Shown piece by piece: positions 27,121 through 35,243 of a DNA stretch of 64,000 nucleotides (position 1 is the stretch's first letter; every line of letters begins with the position of its first letter). Both the position numbers and the translations under genes were made by a program. The notes beneath the pieces are model-generated. The model was not told the DNA's origin and did no database searches. It saw nothing but the letters and a program-made list of their open reading frames with translations. This DNA comes from Gaiella sp. (GTDB lineage Bacteria; Actinomycetota; Thermoleophilia; Gaiellales; Gaiellaceae), in contig JAOSJZ010000001.1 of the NCBI GenBank assembly GCA_027493885.1, positions 2,660,622-2,724,621 on the forward strand. The letters run 5' to 3'.

Positions 27121-27137
27121 GACAGCGGCCTGCCGTC

Positions 27138-27169
27138 GCGGCGCCCGCCTTGGCGGGCGGGCGCCGCGG
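27138..27169 (+). terminator. GC-rich hairpin after the VOC gene
   Basis: GCGGCGCCCGCC and GGCGGGCGCCGC can form a long GC-rich stem around a short TTGGCG-containing loop, starting about 17 bases after the stop. There is no T tract, so termination strength is uncertain. Confidence 0.45.
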
Positions 27170-27408
27170 GCAGCCGTTCGCGCACGCGTCCCGTCGGCGA
27201 GGCGCAGTGTCAGACACCGCATGGCGGCACGTGGTCGTACGCACGCTGTAAGCGCGATCTCTTTTCCACAGGTCCCCATGTGCGAGGCTGCAACGAGGCA
27301 GGCATCCTCATGTGGCGCGCGTCGCGTGCGACCGAGAACGCCCGTCGACGCAAGGCGCAGGGCCTGTGGGGCGATCGGTACGAACTCGGCACGGCTTCCC
27401 CTTGACAG

Positions 27409-27429
27409 AATCGGTGTCTGACACCGATT
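27409..27429. repeat. Perfect 21-bp palindrome of the GTGTC/GACAC family
   Basis: Arms AATCGGTGTC and GACACCGATT are perfect 10-bp inverted repeats around a single T. The site is 40 bases after the stop of the cystathionine gamma-synthase gene, so it may be its terminator hairpin or a member of the dispersed repeat set. Confidence 0.65.
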
Positions 27430-27468
27430 GTCTCATAAGGCAACGCGTGCGACGCGTGCGGGGGGGTT

Positions 27469-28611
27469 CTAGGCGCGCGCGGGAGCTGCGGCGAGGGCGC
27501 GCGCGAGGTCATCGACGAGGTCATCGGCGGACTCGATCCCGACCGAGAGCCGCACGAGGTTGGCCGGCGCCGCGAACGGCCCTGCCGCGGTCGAGGCATG
27601 GGTCATCCGCGCCGGGTGCTCGATCAGGCTCTCCACGCCGCCGAGGCTCTCCGCGAGCGTCCAGAGCTCGGTTCGGGAGACGAGATCGACCGCTTCCTCC
27701 TCCGTCTCGAGAAGGAACGAGACCATCGCGCCGAAGTCCCGCATCTGCCGCCCGGCGATCGCGTGACCCGGATGGTCGGGCAAGCCAGGCCAGAGCACGC
27801 GGGTGACCCGGGGATGCTCGGAGAGGAACGCGACCACGCGCCGTGCGTTCTCGCAGTGGCGCTCCATGCGCACCGCGAGCGTCTTCAGCCCTCGTAGCAC
27901 GAGCCATGCGTCGAACGGCCCCGGCACCGCGCCCAGCGTCTTCTGCAGAAACCGCAGCTGCTCGGCGACGGTCGGGTCGTTCGTGGCCGCAAACCCGCCG
28001 ACGACGTCGGAGTGCCCTCCGAGATACTTCGTCGTCGAGTGCACGACGAGGTCCGCCCCGAGGTCGAGCGGCGTCTGCAGGTATGGCGTCGCGAATGTGT
28101 TGTCGACGACCAGAAGCGCGCCCGCCGCACGCGCCGCCTGTGCCACGGCGGCGATGTCCACGAGGTTGAGAAGCGGGTTCGTCGGCGACTCGATCCAGAC
28201 GAGCCGAGCGCCGGTGAGGAGGGTCGCCGCACCGGCCGAGAGCTCCTCGGGTGTGGCGTAGGTGAAGCGGTAGCCCTTCGGCGCATAGACCTGCGAGAAC
28301 ATGCGGTACGTGCCGCCGTACACGTCGTTCACGCAGACCACGAGATCGCCCGGGTCGATCAGATGCATGATCGTCGTCGTCGCGCCGATGCCCGACGAGA
28401 ACGCATGCCCGTGGGCGGCGTTCTCGAGGGACGCGAGGCACTCCTCGAGCGCGGTCCTCGTCGGGTTCGCCACGCGCGCGTAGTCGTAGCCCTTGTGAAC
28501 CCCGACGGCCTCCTGCGCGAAGGTCGACGTCTGGTAGATCGGCGTGATGACCGCCCCCGTGGCCGGATCGGGGGCCTGGCCGGCGTGGATCGCGCGCGTC
28601 GCGAACTCCAT
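27469..28611 (-). CDS. Cystathionine gamma-synthase/lyase family PLP enzyme
   Basis: A 380-residue PLP enzyme of the Cys/Met metabolism family. Signatures are TPIYQTSTFAQ, YDYARVANPTRTALEECLA, the phosphate-binding HAFSSGIGATTTIM, and the PLP lysine in LVVHSTTKYLGGHSDVVGG. The C-terminal motif LWTLAESLGGVESLIEHPA with Glu after TLAES is shared by synthase (MetB) and lyase (MetC/CGL) forms, so the exact reaction is not fixed; cystathionine gamma-synthase or gamma-lyase is most likely. MEFATRAIHAGQ is the conserved N-terminus and fixes the start. The upstream in-frame extension lacks similarity. Confidence 0.92.
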   Translation of the reverse strand: MEFATRAIHAGQAPDPATGAVITPIYQTSTFAQEAVGVHKGYDYARVANPTRTALEECLASLENAAHGHAFSSGIGATTTIMHLIDPGDLVVCVNDVYGGTYRMFSQVYAPKGYRFTYATPEELSAGAATLLTGARLVWIESPTNPLLNLVDIAAVAQAARAAGALLVVDNTFATPYLQTPLDLGADLVVHSTTKYLGGHSDVVGGFAATNDPTVAEQLRFLQKTLGAVPGPFDAWLVLRGLKTLAVRMERHCENARRVVAFLSEHPRVTRVLWPGLPDHPGHAIAGRQMRDFGAMVSFLLETEEEAVDLVSRTELWTLAESLGGVESLIEHPARMTHASTAAGPFAAPANLVRLSVGIESADDLVDDLARALAAAPARA

Positions 28612-28698
28612 GCGGCCATCGTAGTCCCGAGGGGGCCGGGCCCGATGTGTCAGGCACGCGGCCACGTCCGGCAGCGCCATGTCCCGAGTGGACACTGG

Positions 28699-29802
28699 TC
28701 ATGCGCGCAACGCGCGTGCCCAGATGCGCGGCAGCGGCCCGCGGACGACGACCTCGGGCGCGCCGAGCCACGCGGCGAGCTCCTCGAGCGTCGAGCGGAT
28801 CACGGCACCCGCGTCCGGCGGCGCGCCCGGCTCGGCCCAGACGCCGCGCACCGCCAGCGTGCCGGCTCGGCGGTCGAACACGGGCTCGATGCGGCCGACG
28901 AGGTGGTCGCGGCGCAGGATCGGCAAGACGTAGTACCCGAATCGACGCTTCGGCTCTGGAACGAACATCTCGAGCCGGTAGTGGAACCCGAACAGCGCCT
29001 CGGCCCGGTCGCGGTCGTGGACGAGTCGATCGAAAGGCGAAAGAAACGTCACCCGGTCCGGAACGTCACCGTCACGTGCGTCCGGATGCGCCTCGAAGCC
29101 GCCCGCGGCTGCGCGCACGCCGAGCGCCCGGAATCGCTTCTCCGCGAGACGCTGCTCGGCGTCTCGGAGTGAGAGTGCCTCGCCGGCGGGAAGGACGCGC
29201 TCGGCGAGATCCCAGAGCCGCTGCCCGCCGGCCCGCCCGGCGATCGCAACCTCGCCTCGGAGGTGGAGAGACGTCAGCATGAGACCGACGTTCCGCGATC
29301 CGTACCAGCGGCGCTCCTCCTTCTCGCCACGCGAGCGATCGTCCAGCTCACGCGAGAGGAGGGGGCCGCGTCGCTCCAGCTCGCGGAGGACGTAGCTGCG
29401 GAATGCACGGTTGTCGGAGACGAACTCGCGGACCCAACGCTCGGCCTTGTAGTGCGTCGACGTCCGCCAGCGTCGCATGAGACCGCGCACGAGAGGCAGC
29501 TCCTCGATCGGCCAGACGAACGCATCCCATTCGAAGAGCACACGCTCGTCCCAGAGCAGACGGTCGAGCTCGCGCACGTCGTAGCCGCCGAGCCGGCTCC
29601 AGAGGACGAGATGCTGCGCGGGCGCCACCACCGCGATCGGGTCGAGTTGCAGGAACCCGAGTCGGCGCACGGTGTCGCGCACGTCGGACGCGGATCCGTC
29701 GAGGAGCTGAGATCGCACCGCGATCCGCCGCGCCTCGTCTGCGCCGACCGGGACGACAGCGCGTCCGGTGCCGGGCCGCCGGAGGCTCGCCGATTCAGGC
29801 AT
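28699..29802 (-). CDS. AlkX/YcaQ-type winged-helix protein, copy A
   Basis: A 367-residue protein of the HTH_42 family (AlkZ/AlkX DNA glycosylases), which remove bulky or cross-linked bases. Three winged-helix modules span the protein. The catalytic Q-x-D motif is present in LGFLQLDPIAVVAPAQHLVL, and the late conserved block is PKRRFGYYVLPILRRDHLVG, then RIEP. The family's beta-hairpin region is MLTSLHLRGEVAIAGRAGGQ. The protein lies directly downstream of a second, divergent copy, with 21 bases between them, so the two form an operon. Which lesion each acts on cannot be told. Confidence 0.85.
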   Translation of the reverse strand: MPESASLRRPGTGRAVVPVGADEARRIAVRSQLLDGSASDVRDTVRRLGFLQLDPIAVVAPAQHLVLWSRLGGYDVRELDRLLWDERVLFEWDAFVWPIEELPLVRGLMRRWRTSTHYKAERWVREFVSDNRAFRSYVLRELERRGPLLSRELDDRSRGEKEERRWYGSRNVGLMLTSLHLRGEVAIAGRAGGQRLWDLAERVLPAGEALSLRDAEQRLAEKRFRALGVRAAAGGFEAHPDARDGDVPDRVTFLSPFDRLVHDRDRAEALFGFHYRLEMFVPEPKRRFGYYVLPILRRDHLVGRIEPVFDRRAGTLAVRGVWAEPGAPPDAGAVIRSTLEELAAWLGAPEVVVRGPLPRIWARALRA

Positions 29803-29823
29803 CGAGCGGTCGCCTCGTCGGTG

Positions 29824-30966
29824 TCACCGCCGCACCGACTCCAGTCCGATCACGCGGCTGAGACGGTCGAGCGCCCGGTCGAACGCGTCGTCGAGCGTCC
29901 GGGAGGCGCGTACCCCGTCCTCACGGTGGAACGTACGGACGACGAGCTCGCCGGTGGCGCGCTCCGACTTCAGGTCGGCGCGGCCGACGATCCGGTCACC
30001 GCGAAGCAGCGGCAGGACGTAGTACCCGTACCGGCGCTCGTGCGCCGGCTTGTAGACCTCGATCAAGTGGTCGAAGCCGAGCACCCGTCGCGCGAACGGC
30101 CGGTCCCAGAGGAGGTTGTCGAACGGCGAGAGCAGGACGGCGGTGGTCGGCGCGGGCCGGTCGAGCTCGCCGCCGGCCTCGACGAGGACGGGTGGGCCGT
30201 CGTCGTCGACCTCGAGTCGCTCGAGGACGCCGTCGGCGACGAGCGCCTCGACGACCGGCCGGACGCGTGCGGCGCCGCCCCTGAGCCGCCAGTGCTCGAC
30301 GATGCCGCCCTCGGTCAGCGCCCCCCGTGCGCGCACGGCGCGCACCACGAGCTCCCGGAGCCGCTCGGGCTCACGGGGAACCTCCGCATCGAGCACGGCC
30401 GGCGGCAGCACGCGCTCGGGTAGATCGTAGAGCCGCTGGAACCCCTGCCTGCCCGCGACGACGAGCTCGCCGTGGTTCCAGAGCAGCTCGAGCATCTGCT
30501 TCGCCGGCTTCCAGCCCCACATCTCGCCCTTGCGGGCGGCGCCGTCGAAGTGACGCGATCCGAGCGGGCCGCGCGAGCGGATCTCGTCGAGAACGTGCTC
30601 GCGCAGATGCGGATGTGTGCGATCGATCTCGCCGTACCAGCGCCGGCCGCCTTCGCGCATGGCGGCCTGGAACAGGCGCCAGTCCTCGGCGGGGAGAAGG
30701 GACGCCTCGTGGGCCCAGTACTCGATCACGCGGCCGGCGGCGAGCAGGCGCGAGATCACGTCCGGCGGGTAGGCGCCGACACGGCAGCCGAGCGCGATCC
30801 GGTGGCTCCGCTCGACGGTCGAGATCGAGTCGAGCTGCACGCAGGAGAGGCGACGGATCGCCGCCGCGACGTCCTCCGTCGTGCCACGACGGTTCCGTGC
30901 GGCGTAACCCTGGGCGGCGATCGCAAGGCGGCGGACGGCCGTGACGGGGATGCGCGTGGGCCGCAC
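29824..30966 (-). CDS. AlkX/YcaQ-type winged-helix protein, copy B
   Basis: A 380-residue relative of the next gene downstream. Its catalytic motif lies in LSCVQLDSISTVERSHRIAL, the QLDSI-VERSH form typical of E. coli YcaQ (AlkX), which unhooks interstrand cross-links. Other matching blocks are EYWAHEASLLPAEDW, WWGWKPAKQMLELLWNHGEL-like sequence (here MWGWKPAKQMLELLWNHGEL), and ERRYGYYVLPLLRGDRIVG. Thus this copy looks like a true AlkX, while copy A is closer to the AlkZ-like variant. The GTG at VRPTRIPVTAVRRLAIAAQG is preferred because longer starts run into the divergent YdcF-like gene's promoter region. Confidence 0.87.
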   Translation of the reverse strand: MRPTRIPVTAVRRLAIAAQGYAARNRRGTTEDVAAAIRRLSCVQLDSISTVERSHRIALGCRVGAYPPDVISRLLAAGRVIEYWAHEASLLPAEDWRLFQAAMREGGRRWYGEIDRTHPHLREHVLDEIRSRGPLGSRHFDGAARKGEMWGWKPAKQMLELLWNHGELVVAGRQGFQRLYDLPERVLPPAVLDAEVPREPERLRELVVRAVRARGALTEGGIVEHWRLRGGAARVRPVVEALVADGVLERLEVDDDGPPVLVEAGGELDRPAPTTAVLLSPFDNLLWDRPFARRVLGFDHLIEVYKPAHERRYGYYVLPLLRGDRIVGRADLKSERATGELVVRTFHREDGVRASRTLDDAFDRALDRLSRVIGLESVRR

Positions 30967-31018
30967 GAGACCTGTTCTACCTGCCGGGACGACCGATCCA
31001 CCTGTCACGCTACTGCAC

Positions 31019-31537
31019 ATGCGACGGTTTCTCATCGTCTCCGTGGCGCTGCTCGCCCTCGCCTACGCGATCGGCATTCCCCTCTTCCTCGGCGGCGACG
31101 ACGACTCGCTGCCGAAGGGCGCGGACGCCGTCGTCGCGCTCGCCGGCTCGGATCGCACGCTCCCCGCAGCCCAGACGCTGGTCGGTGGCGGCATTGCCCC
31201 GCTGCTCGTCGTGTCGGCCGAGCGGAATGCCGGCGATGCGCGGACGCGCCTCTGCCGGGCGAAGCCGAGCGATGTGATCTGCATCTACGCCGGCCCGTAC
31301 TCGTCGGTCGGCGAGGCACAGGCCGTGTCCGAGCTCGCGAAGCGCCGTGACTGGGACACTGTCGTCCTCGTGACGTCCGACTACGAGACGTTCCGCGCGG
31401 AGCGCGCGTTCCGCCGCTGCGGCAACTTCCGCGTGGCGACGTCCGGCGTCGACGAGCCGTGGTGGAGGACGGCGATCGGCATCCCTCTCGAGTGGGTCAA
31501 GCTCGCCGTCACCGAGACGGTCCGCCGGGGCTGCTGA
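31019..31537 (+). CDS. YdcF/ElyC-like DUF218 protein
   Basis: A 172-residue protein with one N-terminal hydrophobic segment (FLIVSVALLALAYAIGIPLF) and an extracytoplasmic DUF218 domain. The core is ADAVVALAGSDRTLPAAQTL, then VGGG, LLVVSAE, and TVVLVTSDYETFRAERAFRR, as in SanA/ElyC/YdcF, which are involved in cell-envelope integrity and polyprenyl-carrier use. A cysteine pair (LCRAKPSDVICIY) may form a disulfide. The start at MRRFLIV gives a normal signal anchor. It is divergent from the AlkX-like pair and convergent with the dehydratase gene. Confidence 0.82.
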   Translation: MRRFLIVSVALLALAYAIGIPLFLGGDDDSLPKGADAVVALAGSDRTLPAAQTLVGGGIAPLLVVSAERNAGDARTRLCRAKPSDVICIYAGPYSSVGEAQAVSELAKRRDWDTVVLVTSDYETFRAERAFRRCGNFRVATSGVDEPWWRTAIGIPLEWVKLAVTETVRRGC

Positions 31538-31541
31538 TCGC

Positions 31542-32489
31542 TCAGTCGGGCACGCTGCCCGCGAGGACCGTCGCGAGACGCTCCGGATCGATGTTCCCGC
31601 CCGAGACGATGCAGACCACGCGCCCGCTGCCTCCCGCGCCGGCGAGGGCGGCGGCGGGCGCCAGGGCGCCGGCACCCTCGGCGACGACGTGGGCGCGCGT
31701 CGCGAGCAGCCGCACCGCGGCGGCCGCGTCGGCGAGCGAGACCGTCGCCGCGCCCGCGACGAGGTCTCGCGCCCGCTCCCACATCGCGGGGAGCAGAGCC
31801 TTCGAGCCGGCCCCGTCGACGAACGACGGGCGGTAGTCGACCGCGACCGGCCGGCCGGCGGCGAGTGACGCCGCGAGCGGCGCTCCTGTCTCCGGCTCGC
31901 AGCCGATCACACGCGTCTGCGGGGAGACGGCTGCGAGCGCGCTCGCGATCCCGGTCGTCAGCCCACCGCCGCCCCAGGCGACGAGCACCGCGTCGATGTC
32001 GTCGAGCTGCTCCGCGAGCTCGAGCCCGATGACGCCGTTTCCCGCCATCACGCGCTCGTCGAGCACGGGGTGGACGAAGAAGCCGTCGACGCCGGGGAAC
32101 GCGCCGGTCTCCATCGCCTCCCACCAGGTCTCGAAGGGAACCGTGATCGCGCGGCCGCCGAGGCGCTCGACGGCGTCGAGCTTCGCGCGCGGCGCGTGGT
32201 CGGGAGCGACGACCGTGGCGGGAACCGCGAGCTCGCGCGCGACCCAGCAGACGCCCTGCGCCATGTTCCCCGCGCTTGTCGTCCACACGCCGGCGCGCAA
32301 CTCGTCTGGGCTCGCCTGCCTGATCGCGTTCGTCGCGCCACGCAGCTTGAACGAGCCGATCGGCTGGAGGCATTCGAGCTTCAGCCAGACCTCGCACGGC
32401 GCGTCGACGTGGAGCCGCACGAGCGGGCTCGGCGCCACGGAGCCCGCCGTCACGGCGCGCGCGCACTCGATCGCCTCGAGTGGGATCAG
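31542..32489 (-). CDS. Threonine/serine dehydratase family PLP enzyme (probable CTG start)
   Basis: A 315-residue fold-type II PLP enzyme. The PLP lysine is in LECLQPIGSFKLRGATNAI, the substrate loop is TTSAGNMAQGVCWVAREL, and the phosphate-binding tetraglycine loop is VAWGGGGLTTGIAS. This matches threonine ammonia-lyase and serine/threonine racemase-type enzymes without a regulatory ACT domain. The most likely start is CTG overlapping the stop of the upstream gene as CTGA; the in-frame ATG 48 bases upstream would add an Arg-rich stretch with no similarity. It forms a tightly coupled set with the cyclodeaminase and aldo-keto reductase genes. Confidence 0.85.
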   Translation of the reverse strand: MIPLEAIECARAVTAGSVAPSPLVRLHVDAPCEVWLKLECLQPIGSFKLRGATNAIRQASPDELRAGVWTTSAGNMAQGVCWVARELAVPATVVAPDHAPRAKLDAVERLGGRAITVPFETWWEAMETGAFPGVDGFFVHPVLDERVMAGNGVIGLELAEQLDDIDAVLVAWGGGGLTTGIASALAAVSPQTRVIGCEPETGAPLAASLAAGRPVAVDYRPSFVDGAGSKALLPAMWERARDLVAGAATVSLADAAAAVRLLATRAHVVAEGAGALAPAAALAGAGGSGRVVCIVSGGNIDPERLATVLAGSVPD

Positions 32490-33457
32490 AACGCCACCTC
32501 GACGCCGATGCCCCGCTCGCGTGCGAGCTCGACGCACACCGCCGCGGCCGCGAGGTCCTCGACCGCGAGCCCGAGCGATTCGAACAGCGTCAGCTCGTCC
32601 GCCGAGCTGCGTCCCGGATGCTCTCCGAGGAGAAGCTCGCCGAGCTCGGCGCAGATGTGGTCGGGGCCGATCCCGCGCTCGGAAACGGCCCCCAGATAGT
32701 CACCCGACTCGTTCACGGTGGACTCGCGGCGGTCGACGAAGAGCGACGATCCGGCGACGACGTCCGCCTCGAGCTCGCGCGCCCAAGGCCCGGACGAGCC
32801 GACCGCGTTCACGTGCGCGCCCGGGGCGAGATCCGCGCGGAAGACGATCGGCTCCGACGCGGCGGTGCACGTGCAGACGACGTCCGCGCCGTCGAGCGCC
32901 TCCGCGACGGTCGCGAAGGCCCGCCCGTGCGCCTCGAGCGCGAGCGCCTCCGCATTCGCGGGTGTCCTGCTCCAGACACGAAGCTCCGCCTCGGGCAGCA
33001 CCTCGCGCATCGCCACCGCGTGCGAGCGTCCCTGGACGCCCGAGCCGAGGATCGCGACCTGCCGGGCGTCGCGCCGCGCGAGGAGCTTCGTCGCGACCGC
33101 CGAGACGGCCGCGGTGCGGATCTCGGTGATCGGCGAGGCGTTCAACACCGCCACGAGCTGCCCCGTCGTCCCGTCGTGGACGAGGACGGCCCCCTGGTGC
33201 GGGTCGAGGCCACGAGCCGCGTTGCCGGGGACGACGACGACCTCCTTGAGCGAGATGACGGGCGCGCCGCCACCGCGGTACGCGGGCATCAGGCCGAGGC
33301 CAAGCACCGTCTCGTCGGGCACACGCACGATCGAGCGGAGCGGCATCGAGACGTCCCCTCGCGCGAGCTCGGCGAGGACGCCCTCCATCGCCTCGATGCA
33401 GCGGGCCATGTCGAGCGTGGCGCGGACGTCGGCCTCGCCGAGAACCAGCACCGTCAC
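32486..33457 (-). CDS. Ornithine cyclodeaminase/mu-crystallin family protein
   Basis: A 323-residue NAD(P)-binding protein. The dinucleotide site is VAILGSGVQGRSHAVAMREV, preceded by MPAYRGGGAPVISLKEVVVV and TEIRTAAVSAVATKLLAR, all typical of the ornithine cyclodeaminase/mu-crystallin family. Members act as cyclodeaminases, ketimine reductases or alanine dehydrogenases; the sequence does not decide among them. GTG starts the gene and overlaps the aldo-keto reductase stop by GTGA. Pairing with a serine/threonine dehydratase-type enzyme suggests amino acid catabolism or making of a diamino or imino acid. Confidence 0.88.
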   Translation of the reverse strand: MTVLVLGEADVRATLDMARCIEAMEGVLAELARGDVSMPLRSIVRVPDETVLGLGLMPAYRGGGAPVISLKEVVVVPGNAARGLDPHQGAVLVHDGTTGQLVAVLNASPITEIRTAAVSAVATKLLARRDARQVAILGSGVQGRSHAVAMREVLPEAELRVWSRTPANAEALALEAHGRAFATVAEALDGADVVCTCTAASEPIVFRADLAPGAHVNAVGSSGPWARELEADVVAGSSLFVDRRESTVNESGDYLGAVSERGIGPDHICAELGELLLGEHPGRSSADELTLFESLGLAVEDLAAAAVCVELARERGIGVEVAF

Positions 33458-34428
33458 GGAAAGATCCTCTCCAGCGCGTCGCGCTCGTCCTCCGTGAGAG
33501 TGATCTCGAGCGCGTCCCGCACCGGCCCGAGGTGCTCCAGCCTGCTTGGGCCGACGACGATTGCCGTGACCTCGGGCACGTGCAGGAGCCAGGCGAGGGC
33601 GAGCGCGGCCATCGAGACGCCCCGCTCGCGGGCCTCGCGCTCGAACGCCTCGAGGGCGTCGAAGGTGGCGTCGGTGCGGTAGCGCTCGCTGCCCTCGGGC
33701 CGCAGGGTCATCCGCGACCCGGCGGGCGGTGGCTCACCGCGACGATACTTTCCGGTGAGCCACCCGCCGGCAAGGGGGCCGAAGGGGGTGAAGCCGAGCC
33801 CGTGCTCGTGGCAGAGCGGAAAGACGGTCTGGCGGTTCTCCCGGGCGAGCAGCGAGAAGCCGTTTTGCACCCACTCGTAGCGCGTAAGCCCCTCGAGGGC
33901 GGAGAGCTCGAGCGCCTCCGCGAGCTGCTCGGCCGTGAAGTTCGAGGCCCCGACGGCTCCGACCGTCCCTCGCCGGACGAGCGCGTCGAACGCGCCGAGC
34001 GTCTCCTCCTGCGGGACGTCGGGATCGAACTCGTGCGCGAGGTAGAGCGGGATGCGCTCCACCGAGAGCCGGGCGAGGCTCGTCTCGACCTGTCGCCGGA
34101 TGCGCGCCGCCGACAAGCCGCGATCGGCTCCCTCGGCCATCGGGTTGAACGTCTTCGTCGCGATCACGACCCGATCGCGGACAGCGGAGCCCTTCGTCCG
34201 GAGCCACGCACCGATGTACTCCTCGCTGCGCCCGAGGCCGTACGCATCCGCGGTGTCGAGGGTCGTGATCCCCAGCCCCCACGCCTCGTCGAGCAGACGG
34301 AATGCCTCGTCCCGCGAGGTGCCGTGACCGACGAGCGCCGGCGCGGACCCGATCCCGCCGAAGTTGCCGCAGCCGAGCACGATTCGCGACACGGCGACGC
34401 CGCTCCGGCCGAGTGGGCGCTGCTCCAC
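33454..34428 (-). CDS. Aldo/keto reductase
   Basis: A 324-residue NADPH-dependent oxidoreductase with a TIM-barrel fold. The catalytic Asp and Tyr are in ITTLDTADAYGLGRSEEYIG, the Lys in DRVVIATKTFNP, and the nucleotide-binding end includes TAIVVGPSRLEHL. The catalytic His position reads LYLAHEFDPDVPQEETL, so an H-E-F-D-P form replaces the more usual Q-x-H-xxD. The GTG at VEQRPLGRSGVAVSRIVLGC is the conserved beginning. It is the first gene of the coupled three-gene set and starts about 30 bases after the SWIM gene ends. Confidence 0.9.
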   Translation of the reverse strand: MEQRPLGRSGVAVSRIVLGCGNFGGIGSAPALVGHGTSRDEAFRLLDEAWGLGITTLDTADAYGLGRSEEYIGAWLRTKGSAVRDRVVIATKTFNPMAEGADRGLSAARIRRQVETSLARLSVERIPLYLAHEFDPDVPQEETLGAFDALVRRGTVGAVGASNFTAEQLAEALELSALEGLTRYEWVQNGFSLLARENRQTVFPLCHEHGLGFTPFGPLAGGWLTGKYRRGEPPPAGSRMTLRPEGSERYRTDATFDALEAFEREARERGVSMAALALAWLLHVPEVTAIVVGPSRLEHLGPVRDALEITLTEDERDALERIFP

Positions 34429-34460
34429 CGCGCGATCGTAGACGGGGTCGGCTCCGAGCG

Positions 34461-35243
34461 TCACGAGTCCGAGTCGCTGCTCCACCCTGCGATCCGGTCG
34501 GAGTCGGCCGTCGGCGGGCCGGGGCGCGCGAACGCGCGGTACGCGGGCTCGAGCGCCTCGACGAGGTCGCGCCCGCCGACGCGGATCCCGCTGCGGCCGA
34601 GCCGCTTGATCACCGCGCCGGGGGGGAGCGCCCGCGGCGGTCGTGGCTGAGGGAGCGGCCCCGCGAGCCACGGATCGCCGCTCCGGGAGGCGGGAGGCAC
34701 GACGGGCTCGCAGCCGCGCCAGCGCAAGAGCAGCGAGGGGTCACCGTCGATCGCGTCCGCGAAGACGAACGCGAGCGCCGCGACGTGCTTGCAAACGGGC
34801 GACCGCTCGCGGTCGGGGCACGTGCAGGAGGTGCGGATGCGGCGCGTCGGCGGCACGAGCGGCTCGCGCACCTCCGTCTCCAGGTAGTGCAAGAGATGGA
34901 CGGACTGGGCCGTCCCCTCGACGCCCGTCTCGAGCGTCCCGCGGTCGCGCGCAGCGCGCACCGCCTCGGCCCAGGCGCGGGCCGGCAGCCGCGCGGCCTC
35001 GAGCGAGACCGCGTAGTGCGAGCCGCTCGAGCCGAGGACGCGGGCGCGGACCCAGCCCTCCGCGATCGTCGCGTGCGAGACCATGCCGGCCGCCGCGAGA
35101 TCGCGGCCGCGATCGGCCCGCGCCGAGCCGACGTCGGTCACGATCGCGCTCGCGACGAGGCGGGCCCACGGGCCCGAGCCAATCGGGCCGTCCAGCGACT
35201 CGACGACGACGGGGCCGCCGCCGTTCAGCTCGAGCTCCGTCAC
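34461..35243 (-). CDS. SWIM zinc-finger protein
   Basis: A 260-residue protein whose central feature is the SWIM finger CTCPDRERSPVCKHVAALAF (CxC...CxH), at about residues 138-157. The N-terminal half has hydrophobic strands (VVVESLDGPIGSGPWARLVA, WVRARVLGSSGSHYAVSLEA) resembling the domain usually before SWIM fingers. The C-terminal third is Pro/Arg-rich and ends with acidic residues. SWIM fingers bind DNA or proteins. Its GTG overlaps the stop of the SNF2 helicase gene (GTGA), and SWIM/SNF2 pairs recur in bacteria, so they probably work as a complex on DNA. Confidence 0.85.
   Translation of the reverse strand: MTELELNGGGPVVVESLDGPIGSGPWARLVASAIVTDVGSARADRGRDLAAAGMVSHATIAEGWVRARVLGSSGSHYAVSLEAARLPARAWAEAVRAARDRGTLETGVEGTAQSVHLLHYLETEVREPLVPPTRRIRTSCTCPDRERSPVCKHVAALAFVFADAIDGDPSLLLRWRGCEPVVPPASRSGDPWLAGPLPQPRPPRALPPGAVIKRLGRSGIRVGGRDLVEALEPAYRAFARPGPPTADSDRIAGWSSDSDS

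Larger units (their letters stand above)
27121..27468. other. Long intergenic region with two palindromes
   Basis: No credible gene is seen in these 348 bases. Besides the hairpin near its left end it holds GTGTC-A-GACAC at 27208-27218 and the 21-bp palindrome at 27409-27429. GC content is visibly lower than in the genes. It lies between two convergent genes. Confidence 0.6.
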
